This document shows positions 8,773-16,977 of a stretch of 64,000 nt of DNA, piece after piece. The notes under the pieces are model-generated. The model worked only from the letters and a program-made list of their open reading frames with translations. It was not told the DNA's origin and did not search any database. The stretch's first letter is position 1. Every line of letters begins with the position of its first letter. Made by a program: the position numbers and the translations under genes. Source of the DNA: Zhengella mangrovi (GTDB taxonomy: Bacteria > Pseudomonadota > Alphaproteobacteria > Rhizobiales > Rhizobiaceae); the NCBI RefSeq assembly GCF_002727065.1, contig NZ_PDVP01000018.1, positions 1 through 64,000 of the forward strand, read 5' to 3'.

Positions 8773-9606
8773 ATGTCTGCAGCTTTAGAAGACAAACTAT
8801 CAAAATATCTTCAGGATATGCTTGTACATATTCCAACTGACGACATATCTGCACGTGATAAAGCAATCGAATTATTTCGCCAGAAAACAAGATCAGTAAT
8901 TGATAATATCCGAAACAATTCGGGTGATTCTGTCGCTGATAAATACACTAATATAGTAGAAAAAATAATCGAAAAACAATTATATAATTATAAAGAAAAT
9001 GAATATATATATCTTGTTGATGAATATAAATCCGATTATCGCGGTGATGAATCGGAATTAAGTCATTTAAAAGATAGTAACGACTATAATGATGAGAGAA
9101 ACATAAATAAAAAAATTAATAGAATGAATATAAAATCATTAATTTTTGTTATTATTGGTATAGCAATAGGCGCTATTGGCTATTTATCCGTTCAAATCGC
9201 TAATAATTGGATGTCTGCCGGGGGTTATTTTGTAAATAATGTTCTCGTCGATCAAGCGCAGGGTAATGATGTTGCTGCGGAAATCATAGGTGTTATGAAA
9301 AAAATAGAAGAAGATATCAATAATAACAATGCAAAAAGTGCCAAAAAGCCAATCAAAGGTGGACAGTTCCTTTCTGTAAGTAGTGTATATCCAGATTTAT
9401 ACGGGTCTTTAAGTGAAAAGGCGCGCCGTAGTGGCGAATTTCTTATGCAAGTCACTGGATCGGGATACAAGATTATTTTTAAAGGATGGCCGTGTATATT
9501 TGCTTACCAACGTGATGAAAAACTTGTTGATCGGCGCCGTACCAAACCACCCGTTTCACTCTGCAATTATTTTGGAGTTTGGAATGAGCGCGGTTCATCG
9601 TTTTAG
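8773..9606 (+). CDS. Single-pass membrane protein of unknown function
   Basis: This 277-residue protein matches no family I recognise. Residues 1-118 are hydrophilic and charged, predicted cytoplasmic. Residues ~120-143 (L-I-F-V-I-I-G-I-A-I-G-A-I-G-Y-L) form one transmembrane helix. The C-terminal ~130 residues would be periplasmic. Base composition is very AT-rich, like the two glycosyltransferase genes nearby, which suggests the same foreign origin. The last codons run into a transposase remnant on the other strand (stop at 9604-9606), so the native C-terminus may be truncated. No partner gene is adjacent; both flanks are insertion sequences. Confidence 0.6.
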   Translation: MSAALEDKLSKYLQDMLVHIPTDDISARDKAIELFRQKTRSVIDNIRNNSGDSVADKYTNIVEKIIEKQLYNYKENEYIYLVDEYKSDYRGDESELSHLKDSNDYNDERNINKKINRMNIKSLIFVIIGIAIGAIGYLSVQIANNWMSAGGYFVNNVLVDQAQGNDVAAEIIGVMKKIEEDINNNNAKSAKKPIKGGQFLSVSSVYPDLYGSLSEKARRSGEFLMQVTGSGYKIIFKGWPCIFAYQRDEKLVDRRRTKPPVSLCNYFGVWNERGSSF

Positions 9607-9682
9607 GCCGTGAATTCATACTGTTGCAGGCGTAGCATGATGCAAGCGAGCTTTGCCATGGCGAGGATGGTCGATCCTAGCT
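9603..9682 (-). pseudogene. IS5-like transposase C-terminal remnant
   Basis: The minus strand reads L-G-S-T-I-L-A-M-A-K-L-A-C-I-M-L-R-L and ends Y-E-F-T-A at a stop (9603-9605). The A-K-L-A-C-I-M motif is the usual C-terminus of some IS5-family transposases. The piece is cut off at 9683 by the left inverted repeat of the intact IS5-family element. Confidence 0.5.
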
Positions 9683-10977
9683 GGAGACCCGCAAAAACCC
9701 CGCCATGGTCGGGTTGATATGATTCTATCGGTGGTGTGGAGGTGCGCCGATGAATCCCGAAAGCCGTTTTTCTCTTTCTGAGCATCTTGAGCGATTGAGC
9801 TATTATGGCTTTCCGTTGGAAGTGCTCGCTGCCACCGTGGATTTTGATTATTTCCGGATATGGCTTGTCGAAGGCCTTGGTTATGGGGATGGTTCAAAGG
9901 GCGGCAGGCCGCCGTTCGATCCGGTTGCCATGTTCAAGGTTCTGATCCTGCAGGCGCAGCACAATCTTTCAGCCGCGAGGATGGAGTTCATGATCCGCAA
10001 CCGGTTGTCCTGGTTGCGCTTCCTGGGCTTCGAACTGGGCGGGGCGACACCCGATGAGAACACCATCCGCCATTTTCGCAACCGGATGATCGAAACAGGG
10101 ACGCTCAAGCGCGTCATGAAGGCCTTCGACTGGCAACTTCACAAGAAGGGCTACATACCGATGTCCGGCCAGATTGTGGATGCGACCCTGGTGCCGCCAC
10201 CCAAGCAGCGCAATACGGAAGTTGAGAAGGAAGCCATCAAGGACGGAAAGACGGCCGGCGAGATCTGGCCGGACGAGCCGAACCAGACTGCACAGAAAGA
10301 CACGGATGCTCGCCGGACGCTCACGATTGGCGGCAAGATCCGGTATCGTCCGGATGGCACGCCGTTGCCGCCGATCGCCTTGCCTGTATTCGGCTACAAG
10401 TCGCAGATCAGCATTGACCGTCGCTTCGGCTTCATCCGGGCTGGTACAGTGACCTCGGCTGCTGCGTCGGACGGGCGCGAGATGAAGCATGTCATCGACA
10501 AGACCAATACGGCGTCGGATGTATGGGCCGACAGTGCCTACCGTTCGAAGGAGAACGAGGACTGGCTGGAGAGGAACATGCTGACGAGCCGCATTCATCG
10601 GCGCAAGCCGGCGAACCGCCCGATGGCCAGGGCGACTGTGCAGTCGAACGCGAAGAAGTCATCCATCCGTGCAGCAATCAAACATGTCTTTGCGCACCAG
10701 AAGAACCGCTATGGCCTGTTCATTCGAACGATCGGCCTAGCGCGGGCGCAGGCCAAACTAACGCTGGCCAACCTGGCCTACAACTTTGACCGTCTGATTT
10801 TCCATGAACGTCGAAAGGCCAAGGGATAGGCGCGCCCGAGAACAGCGAAAATGCACCAAACCGACCTTCAGGCCGCACCCATTGGTGGCCGGATCCGGAC
10901 GAAAATGCCCGCCATCAAGAAGACAGGCCCCCAAAAGCCGATCATCGCTTCAAACCAACCGGTTTTTGCGGGTCTCC
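9683..10977 (+). mobile_element. IS5-family insertion sequence, intact (about 1.3 kb)
   Basis: Perfect 17-bp terminal inverted repeats are present: GGAGACCCGCAAAAACC (9683-9699) and its complement at 10961-10977. The single transposase gene between them is uninterrupted. The repeats resemble those of the decayed element at 7360-8620, and the two transposases are homologous but clearly different. No target duplication is evident in the flanks (ctagct / acttca). Confidence 0.85.
9750..10829 (+). CDS. IS5-family transposase
   Basis: This 359-residue DDE transposase is uninterrupted. The DUF772 N-terminal domain contains G-S-K-G-G-R-P-P-F-D-P-V-A-M-F-K (~48-64). The DDE_Tnp_1 core shows G-Q-I-V-D-A-T-L-V-P-P-P-K-Q-R-N (first Asp), T-A-S-D-V-W-A-D-S-A-Y-R (second Asp) and H-V-F-A-H-Q-K-N-R-Y-G-L-F-I-R-T-I-G (Y-(2)-R-(3)-E-like region). 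Start ATG 9750 follows GTGGAGGTGC. Length is normal, so this copy can probably still move. Confidence 0.9.
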   Translation: MNPESRFSLSEHLERLSYYGFPLEVLAATVDFDYFRIWLVEGLGYGDGSKGGRPPFDPVAMFKVLILQAQHNLSAARMEFMIRNRLSWLRFLGFELGGATPDENTIRHFRNRMIETGTLKRVMKAFDWQLHKKGYIPMSGQIVDATLVPPPKQRNTEVEKEAIKDGKTAGEIWPDEPNQTAQKDTDARRTLTIGGKIRYRPDGTPLPPIALPVFGYKSQISIDRRFGFIRAGTVTSAAASDGREMKHVIDKTNTASDVWADSAYRSKENEDWLERNMLTSRIHRRKPANRPMARATVQSNAKKSSIRAAIKHVFAHQKNRYGLFIRTIGLARAQAKLTLANLAYNFDRLIFHERRKAKG

Positions 10978-11226
10978 ACTTCACAGCCTGCGGATATGAT
11001 CCAACATGAACCGGATGCGCTCTAGAAAACTCGGGTCTATTCACATCAGCCTGAGAGAACGGGCCTATATAGGTCAAAGCAAGTACCCGTTGGTATCAGT
11101 TCTCAATGGATATCAACACCATAATATGGCATTGCAAATGCACGCCGCATAAGGTCAGAAACGAACCATCAGAATCCGCGTGAATGCGGATGAGGCTCAG
11201 GTTCAGTTTACAACCTGTACACTTCT

Positions 11227-12558
11227 GTGGAAAAGCGGATTGTAATAATGAAAAAAATATCGATAAAAAATATGTCCATTAAAAAAATAAGTAACTTCAA
11301 TTCATTTAGAAGAAATTATATCAGGCTTATGGGGCTAACAAAAAATTTTGGATACTATGGAGCAATTAGAATAATATTTTATAGATATTTTATTATATAC
11401 TTTAAAAGTCTATTGCAGACGAGAAATATTAATTACATTAATGGTGTATTGCAGAAAAATAAGCAAAGGCCCACTATAATAGTGGTCTCGACACTAGATT
11501 GGGATTATCCGTTTCGCCAGAGAGTGCACCATCTTGCGGAGGCGTTTGTTCAACAGGGCGCTGCGGTGATATTTATTTCACCAATGCATGGTTACGACGG
11601 CGTACTCGCGAAGGAAGTTTCACCTCATCTAGTGATCTCGCCGCACCGAAGAATCCTGATAAAGATGATCCCTCATGATATCCTCTTGGTCTTATCCACG
11701 GACGGGTCGCTCAACCGTAGCGAAATAACTACGACGCCCAGTTCAGGACGGGTGGTGTGCTACGATTTTATTGATCATCCAGATGATTCACTAAATAGCG
11801 TAGAATACGATATTGATCGATGGAAATTACACTATGATTTGATAAATGGCGAGTTGTCCGCTTGTGTAATATGCTCCGCTGAAAAAATTCTAGAGAGCAT
11901 ACATCAATCAAAACGAGTAGTATATTCAAAGCTTGTGACCAATGGCGTGGATGTGCGGCATTTTTCAGAAGTTATTAAAGATTTATCCAGTTTGAATAAA
12001 TCTTTTCGTAGCGTAGTGGAGAAAAATAAACCGATTATTGGTTACTTCGGAGCACTTGCTGCTTGGTTCGACTATCGTCTTGTGATTGATGTGGCTCGCG
12101 CAATGCCGGATGCTGAGTTTGTGATTTTTGGTGTAAGGATGGATTCCACTGCTGATTTGAATTGGAACTGGCCAGAAAATGTGCATATATTACCACCGCT
12201 TCACTATGATATGCTTCCAATTCATTCTGCATGGTTCGATGTTGCCATTATTCCTTTTGTAATCAATGATATAACATTGTCGACATCACCACTTAAGCTT
12301 TTTGAATATCTTGCGCAAGGGCACCCTGTCGTTTCTACACCTCTTCCGGAATGCCAGAAATGCTCGCTTGTATTTTGCGCATCAAATGCGCTCGCATTTG
12401 AAGATGCTATACGTAAAGCAATTTTACTAAAGAGGGACGACGAGGACTATGAAAGGAGGGCGAAAGCATATGCCCGGGAGAATAGTTGGGCAGCGAAAGC
12501 ACGTCAGATAATGGCGGTTACTAGACCTGCCACGGAGCTTTCATCCAGCGGCGATTAG
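11227..12558 (+). CDS. GT4-type glycosyltransferase
   Basis: This 443-residue protein starts at GTG 11227; ATG 11248 is an alternative. After a basic N-terminus (~1-80) the GT-B fold begins at I-I-V-V-S-T-L-D-W-D-Y-P-F-R-Q-R-V-H-H-L. The acceptor half contains C-Y-D-F-I-D-H-P-D-D. The donor half has V-T-N-G-V-D-V-R-H-F, I-G-Y-F-G-A-L-A-A-W-F-D-Y and S-T-S-P-L-K-L-F-E-Y-L-A-Q-G-H-P-V-V. It shares these motifs with the C-terminal half of the 4479-6563 product but lacks the coiled coil. AT-rich composition marks it as acquired. It probably adds a sugar to a surface polysaccharide; specificity is unknown. Confidence 0.8.
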   Translation: MEKRIVIMKKISIKNMSIKKISNFNSFRRNYIRLMGLTKNFGYYGAIRIIFYRYFIIYFKSLLQTRNINYINGVLQKNKQRPTIIVVSTLDWDYPFRQRVHHLAEAFVQQGAAVIFISPMHGYDGVLAKEVSPHLVISPHRRILIKMIPHDILLVLSTDGSLNRSEITTTPSSGRVVCYDFIDHPDDSLNSVEYDIDRWKLHYDLINGELSACVICSAEKILESIHQSKRVVYSKLVTNGVDVRHFSEVIKDLSSLNKSFRSVVEKNKPIIGYFGALAAWFDYRLVIDVARAMPDAEFVIFGVRMDSTADLNWNWPENVHILPPLHYDMLPIHSAWFDVAIIPFVINDITLSTSPLKLFEYLAQGHPVVSTPLPECQKCSLVFCASNALAFEDAIRKAILLKRDDEDYERRAKAYARENSWAAKARQIMAVTRPATELSSSGD

Positions 12559-12574
12559 AGCCTCGGCCGTTTTT

Positions 12575-12617
12575 TGCTCCGGTACCATTCTCTGGACCGC
12601 CGAAGGGTAGAATTTTA
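12575..12617 (-). repeat. IS-end sequence, copy 3 (edge of the mosaic region)
   Basis: Same orientation as copy 2 and starting 17 bp after the stop of the second foreign glycosyltransferase. It marks the right edge of the IS-rich mosaic. Beyond it, 12618-12850 is AT-rich non-coding DNA upstream of the aminotransferase gene, with no gene visible. Confidence 0.7.
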
Positions 12618-12850
12618 GGGGATCGTAGCACCTCCGAATTGAGTTTCATTCTTATTTGTGCAAATGGATGGCGTTTAATTGCTGTGAGAATGATGATGTA
12701 TAAAATAAATAAAAAATTTTATTACTTGAGAGGCTATCTATATATTTTGGAAAGGAAATAAAATAAAGCATTTCATTATTGTAAAGATTGTGTATAAAGC
12801 GACTATATCGTGGTGGCGAAAGCAGACCCACAAAAGGTCAGGAGCAGGAG

Positions 12851-13978
12851 ATGGGCATTCCTTTCATCGATTTGGCCGCCCAGCAGGCTGTCATTCGCCC
12901 GCGCATCGACGCGGCGATCTCGCGGGTGCTGGACAGTGGCGCCTACGTCATGGGACCCGAGGTCGCCACCTTCGAGAAGGAACTGGCGGACTTCTGCGGC
13001 GCCAAGCATGCGCTGGCCTGTGCCAATGGCACGGATGCGCTGATGCTGGGGCTCATGGCCTTCGACATCCGCGCCGGCGATGCCGTCTTCGTGCCTTCCT
13101 TCACGTTTGCCGCGACGGCCGAGGTCGTTCCCTGCATGGGCGCCGTACCCTTCTTTGTCGATGTGCTCCCGGGCACCTTCAACATGGATCCCGAGAGCCT
13201 GAAGCGCTGCATCGTCGCGGCGCGCGACATGGGCCTGACCCCGCGCATGGTGGTGCCGGTCGACCTGTTCGGCCTGCCCGCCGACATGGCCGCCATCCAG
13301 CCGATCGCCGACGAGGCCGGCCTTCTGGTCATGTGCGACAGCGCGCAGGGCTTCGGCGGGCGGATCAACAACCGCATGACCGGCACCTTCGGCAAGCTGA
13401 CGACCACCTCCTTCTTCCCTGCCAAGCCGCTCGGCTGCTACGGCGACGGCGGCGCCGTCTTCACCGATGACGACGAGATCGCCGACCTGATCGACAGCTA
13501 CCGCATCCACGGCAAGGGCTCAGACAAGTACGACAACGTCCGCATCGGCATGAACTCGCGTCTTGACACCATTCAGGCGGTCATCCTGTCGATCAAGCTG
13601 TCGATCTACGCCGGGGAAATCGAGGCCCGCAACCGCATCGCGGCGCGCTACAATGCGCTGCTGAAGCACAAGGTGATCGTGCCCCAGGTCCCCGACGGCT
13701 TCGAATCGGTCTGGGCGCAGTACACCGTGCGCCTTCCCGACGCACGCACGCGCAGCGAGGTCCAGGCCCACCTGAAGGACAAGGGCATTCCGACCGCGAT
13801 CTACTACCCGATTCCGCTGCATCGCCAGACGGCCTACGACCGCTTCCCGTCCGACCCGGCAGGCCTCAGGGCCACGGAACTGGCGGCGGACGAGGTGCTG
13901 AGCCTGCCCATGCACGCCTACCTCGACGAGGCGACGCAGGACCGGATCGCCGACGCGCTCATCGAGGCGCTCGACTGA
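12851..13978 (+). CDS. DegT/DnrJ/EryC1-family sugar aminotransferase
   Basis: This PLP enzyme (375 aa) transfers an amino group to a keto-sugar nucleotide for polysaccharide building blocks. It reads M-G-I-P-F-I-D-L-A-A-Q, has C-A-N-G-T-D-A-L near 58-64, V-D-L-F-G-L-P-A-D near 137-145, C-D-S-A-Q (Asp163, pyridine N) and F-F-P-A-K-P-L-G-C-Y-G-D-G-G-A (Lys192, Schiff base). ATG 12851 is chosen because GGAG lies six bases upstream and homology starts here; the frame is open further upstream but without family sequence. It resembles UDP-3-keto-GlcNAcA (WbpE-like) aminotransferases. It stands alone between the IS mosaic and a repeat array. Confidence 0.85.
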   Translation: MGIPFIDLAAQQAVIRPRIDAAISRVLDSGAYVMGPEVATFEKELADFCGAKHALACANGTDALMLGLMAFDIRAGDAVFVPSFTFAATAEVVPCMGAVPFFVDVLPGTFNMDPESLKRCIVAARDMGLTPRMVVPVDLFGLPADMAAIQPIADEAGLLVMCDSAQGFGGRINNRMTGTFGKLTTTSFFPAKPLGCYGDGGAVFTDDDEIADLIDSYRIHGKGSDKYDNVRIGMNSRLDTIQAVILSIKLSIYAGEIEARNRIAARYNALLKHKVIVPQVPDGFESVWAQYTVRLPDARTRSEVQAHLKDKGIPTAIYYPIPLHRQTAYDRFPSDPAGLRATELAADEVLSLPMHAYLDEATQDRIADALIEALD

Positions 13979-13989
13979 TTGTTCCCGGA

Positions 13990-14318
13990 GCAATTCCAGC
14001 GAAAGTGGGTACCGGTTTCGCGTCCGGAATTGCGTGAAGACAGGCGCAATTGAGCGAAAGCGGGAACCGGTTTCGCGTCCGGAATTGCGTGAAGACAGGC
14101 GCAATTCCAGCGAAAGCGGGTACCGGTTTCGGGTCCGGAATTGCGTGAAGACAGGCGCAATTCCAGCGAAAGTGGGTACCGGTGTCGGGTCCGGAATTGC
14201 GTGAAGACAGGCGCAATTCAGCGAAACTGGGAACCGGTGTCGGGTCCGGAATTGCGTGAAGACAGGCGCAATTCAGCGAAAGCGGGTACCTGTTTCGGGT
14301 CCGGAATTGCGTGAAGAC
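13990..14318 (+). repeat. Tandem array of six palindromic repeats, 55-56 bp period
   Basis: Six units begin near 13990, 14046, 14101, 14157, 14213 and 14268. Each contains GCAATT(CC)AGCGAAA, a G-rich middle with ACCGG, then TCCGGAATTGCGTGAAGAC. CAATTCC and GGAATTG form the outer arms of an imperfect hairpin, with CGAAA/TTTCG inside. Such GGAATTGC palindromes are common intergenic repeats in rhizobia. The linker between cores is constant (GTGAAGACAGGC) in this array. No coding sequence is supported. A short hairpin GCGATCC/GGATCGC follows at 14338-14362. Confidence 0.9.
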
Positions 14319-14391
14319 GACAACCTGGCCACCTGGGGCGATCCAACGAAAAGCGGGATCGCTCCAATACCCGCCCGGGGCAGGGCATGTC

Positions 14392-15642
14392 CTACGCCGG
14401 CAAGGCCGCGCCCCGTCGCGGCCGGCCGCGCCAGAGCAGGACGCTCATCACCGAGAGGTTGACGAGGTTCCAGGCGATGCCGTTGAGAAAAGCGGCCTGG
14501 TAGGAGCCGGTGAGGTCGTGGATGGCGCCTGACATCCAGCCGCCGATCGCCATGCCGATGATCGTCGCCATGATGACCAGGCCGGTGCGCCGCCCGGCTT
14601 CCGAGGCCGGCAGGTATTCCCGCACGATGATGGCATAGCTCGGCACGATGCCGCCTTGCGACAGGCCGAAGATGAACGAAACGACGTAGAGCGAGGTCAG
14701 GCCGTCCGAAGGCAGGTAGAACAGCAGCGACAGCCCTTGCCCGACGGACCCGATGATGAGGGTTTTCACGCCGCCGATGCGGTCGGCCAGCCAGCCCGAG
14801 GCGAGCCTGGAGAAGATGCCGGCGCCCAGCATCAGCGCCAGCATGTCGGCCCCGCGGGCCACGCCGTAGCCGAGATCGGCGCACAGCGAGACGATGTGAA
14901 CCTGCGGCATCGACATGGCGATGCAGCAGGCCAGTCCGGCGACAAACAGCATCCCCTGCAGCGTCGTCGGCGACAGGCCGGTCTCCATGGGCCGGAAGGC
15001 GGACGGGTTGGTGCCGGCCGTAGCGGGCAGGCCGCGCGGGGAGGGTCGCCGCAGCAGGCCGGTCAGGGGGATCATCAGGCCGAGACAGACGAAGCCGATG
15101 ACGAGATAGGTGAACCGCCACCCGCCGTGGCTCATCAGCGGCTGCATGGCCAGTGGCCAGAGCGTGCCGGCGAGGTAATTGCCGCAGGCGACAACGGCAA
15201 TCGCGATGCCGCGCCGGCGCTGGAACCAGTGGGAAATGTCGGCCAGCAGCGGCGCGAAGGCCGCGCCGGCCCCCATGCCGATCATCCCGCCCTGCAGAGC
15301 GGCGACCAGCCAGAAGGCCGGCGCCAGTCCGGCCAGCAGGAAGCCGGTGCCGAGCAGCGCCGCCGCCAGCGCCAGAGGCACGGCGGTGCCACGCCGGTCG
15401 ATCTGCCGGCCGATCAGCAGGTTGCCCAGCGCGAAGCCGACCATGGTGAGCGTGTAGGCAAGCGACGCCTCGCTGCGATCGAGCGCGAATTCCGCTTCCA
15501 TCGCCGGCAGGGCAACGATGACGGACCACATGCCCGCACCGCCGACGGTGCCATAGGCCAGGCAGGCGGCCATGCGGCCCCATGCATAAGCACCGTCGAT
15601 GTCATCGCCCGTACCGGGCGCTGAAGACAGGAATTGCCGCAT
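14392..15642 (-). CDS. MFS transporter
   Basis: This 416-residue inner-membrane transporter has about twelve hydrophobic helices. The MFS signature loop G-R-Q-I-D-R-R-G-T-A lies near residue 75, and a matching G-W-L-A-D-R-I-G-G-V-K near residue 275. The start at 15642 is chosen because GGGAGGGAC lies just upstream and the protein M-R-Q-F-L-S-S-A begins there; the open frame continues upstream only through the repeat array. It resembles the oxalate/formate and monocarboxylate antiporter-like MFS group. Substrate is unknown. It is a single gene, flanked on both sides by palindromic repeat arrays. Confidence 0.85.
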   Translation of the reverse strand: MRQFLSSAPGTGDDIDGAYAWGRMAACLAYGTVGGAGMWSVIVALPAMEAEFALDRSEASLAYTLTMVGFALGNLLIGRQIDRRGTAVPLALAAALLGTGFLLAGLAPAFWLVAALQGGMIGMGAGAAFAPLLADISHWFQRRRGIAIAVVACGNYLAGTLWPLAMQPLMSHGGWRFTYLVIGFVCLGLMIPLTGLLRRPSPRGLPATAGTNPSAFRPMETGLSPTTLQGMLFVAGLACCIAMSMPQVHIVSLCADLGYGVARGADMLALMLGAGIFSRLASGWLADRIGGVKTLIIGSVGQGLSLLFYLPSDGLTSLYVVSFIFGLSQGGIVPSYAIIVREYLPASEAGRRTGLVIMATIIGMAIGGWMSGAIHDLTGSYQAAFLNGIAWNLVNLSVMSVLLWRGRPRRGAALPA

Positions 15643-15721
15643 TGTCCCTCCCGATGCCGCCCCGGTTCGGGCTTTCGGTTCCCGGGCAGGCAGGCTCTGG
15701 CCTCGCGGGGTGATATCTAAA

Positions 15722-16059
15722 GCAATTCCAGCGAAAGTGGGAACCGGTTTCGCGTCCGGAATTGCGAAAAGAGGCGTGCTCGATTCCAGCGAAAGCGGGA
15801 ACCGGTTTCGCGTCCGGAATTGCGAAAAGAGGCGTGCTCGATTCCAGCGAAAGCGGGAACCGGTTTCGCGTCCGGAATTGCGAAAAGAGGCGTGCTCGAT
15901 TCCAGCGAAAGCGGGAACCGGTTTCGCGTCCGGAATTGCGAAAAGAGGCGTGCTCAATTCCAGCGAAAGTGGGAACCGGTTTCGCGTCCGGAATTGCGAA
16001 AGGAGGCGTGCTCAATTCCAGCGGAAGCGGGAACCGGTTTCGCGTCCGGAATTGCGAAA
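15722..16059 (+). repeat. Tandem array of six palindromic repeats, 58 bp period
   Basis: Units recur every 58 bp from 15722 (15780, 15838, 15896, 15954, 16012) and are nearly identical. The hairpin core is the same as in the 13990-14318 array, but the constant linker is different (GAAAAGAGGCGTGCTC). The array lies in the divergent region between the MFS gene and the methyltransferase gene, so transcripts of one or both may carry stacked hairpins in their leaders. Open frames through it are repeat artefacts. Confidence 0.9.
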
Positions 16060-16152
16060 CAACAAGGGGCATTGAATCCGGCCCGGAAATGGCGGAAATG
16101 CTCCTGGCCGGCCGATACCCGGCGAAATGCATGGACATGCCAGGAGCCGGTG

Positions 16153-16974
16153 ATGACGGAATTCGACGAAGACAAGCTGGCGGAAGCCTACGAACGGGCC
16201 CTCAGGCTTGAAAAGGCCGGTGAAACCGATGCCGCCGAGGCTGCCTGGCGCGAGGTGCTGGCGCTGGATCCGTCCGACCATGGTGGCGCGGCCATTCGCC
16301 TGGCCGCCCTCGGCCGGGCACCCGATCCGGACAAGGCGCCCGATGCCTATGTCGAGACCCTCTTCGACCAGCATGCAGCCGCTTTCGACGAGATCCTGGT
16401 CGACCAGCTCGGCTATGCGATTCCGCTGCAATTGCGCCAGGCGCTGCTCGACCATGCGCCCGGTCCCTACGCGCGCGGGCTGGATCTCGGCTGCGGCACC
16501 GGCCTCACCGGCAGCGCGCTCGACGGCATGGTGACCGATTTCATCGGCGTCGACCTGTCCGAGCGCATGGTGGAACTGGCCGACGAGCGGGACGTTTATG
16601 ACGGTCTCTATGTCGCCGAAGCCGTCGATTTCGTCGAGAACATCGAGGACGAGGAGCCGTGGGACCTCGTCGCCGCCACCGATGTCATGCCCTACCTTGG
16701 CGACATGGAGCGCATCGCCGCCGGCGTGGCGCGGCGGACGAACGCGGGCGCCGTCTTTGCCTTTTCCACCGAGACCATGCCCGGCGAAGCGATCGGCCCG
16801 AAGGGCTGGCGGGTCACGCCGAAGCACCGCTTTGCCCACAGCCCGGCCTACCTGGAGGCCGTACTCTTACGCCACGGTTTCACGATCCTGCATATCGAGC
16901 CGGTGACCGTGCGCATGGACGAAGGCCAGCCGATCCCCGGCCATCTCGTCCTGGCGCGAAAGATGAACGGATAG
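16153..16974 (+). CDS. TPR-like class I SAM methyltransferase
   Basis: This 273-residue cytoplasmic protein has a short N-terminal helical TPR-like segment (A-E-A-A-W-R-E-V-L-A-L-D-P, ~28-40). The linker (Y-V-E-T-L-F-D-Q-H-A-A-A-F-D) is typical of the TPR-methyltransferase group. The SAM-binding motif is L-D-L-G-C-G-T-G (~113-120), with D-L-S-E-R-M as motif II. Start at ATG 16153 follows CAGGAGCCGG; the open frame before it belongs to the repeat array. The methyl acceptor is unknown. It converges with the GMC oxidoreductase gene, three bases apart. Confidence 0.8.
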   Translation: MTEFDEDKLAEAYERALRLEKAGETDAAEAAWREVLALDPSDHGGAAIRLAALGRAPDPDKAPDAYVETLFDQHAAAFDEILVDQLGYAIPLQLRQALLDHAPGPYARGLDLGCGTGLTGSALDGMVTDFIGVDLSERMVELADERDVYDGLYVAEAVDFVENIEDEEPWDLVAATDVMPYLGDMERIAAGVARRTNAGAVFAFSTETMPGEAIGPKGWRVTPKHRFAHSPAYLEAVLLRHGFTILHIEPVTVRMDEGQPIPGHLVLARKMNG

Positions 16975-16977
16975 CGT

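Noticed and set aside
684-10977. Composite transposon formed by matching IS elements
   Set aside because: The intact elements belong to different families (IS3 and IS5), so they cannot act as a pair; only small terminal repeats recur.
15643-15957. N-terminal extension of the MFS protein through the repeat array
   Set aside because: The extra residues are translations of the palindromic repeats in one frame; a good ribosome site and the homologous start lie at 15642.
13990-16059. Regular repeats that could look like CRISPR arrays
   Set aside because: Linkers between cores are constant inside each array, there are no unique spacers, the repeats are palindromic intergenic elements, and no cas genes are present.
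15820-16152. Long upstream extension of the methyltransferase reading frame
   Set aside because: It is again repeat translation; family similarity starts after ATG 16153.
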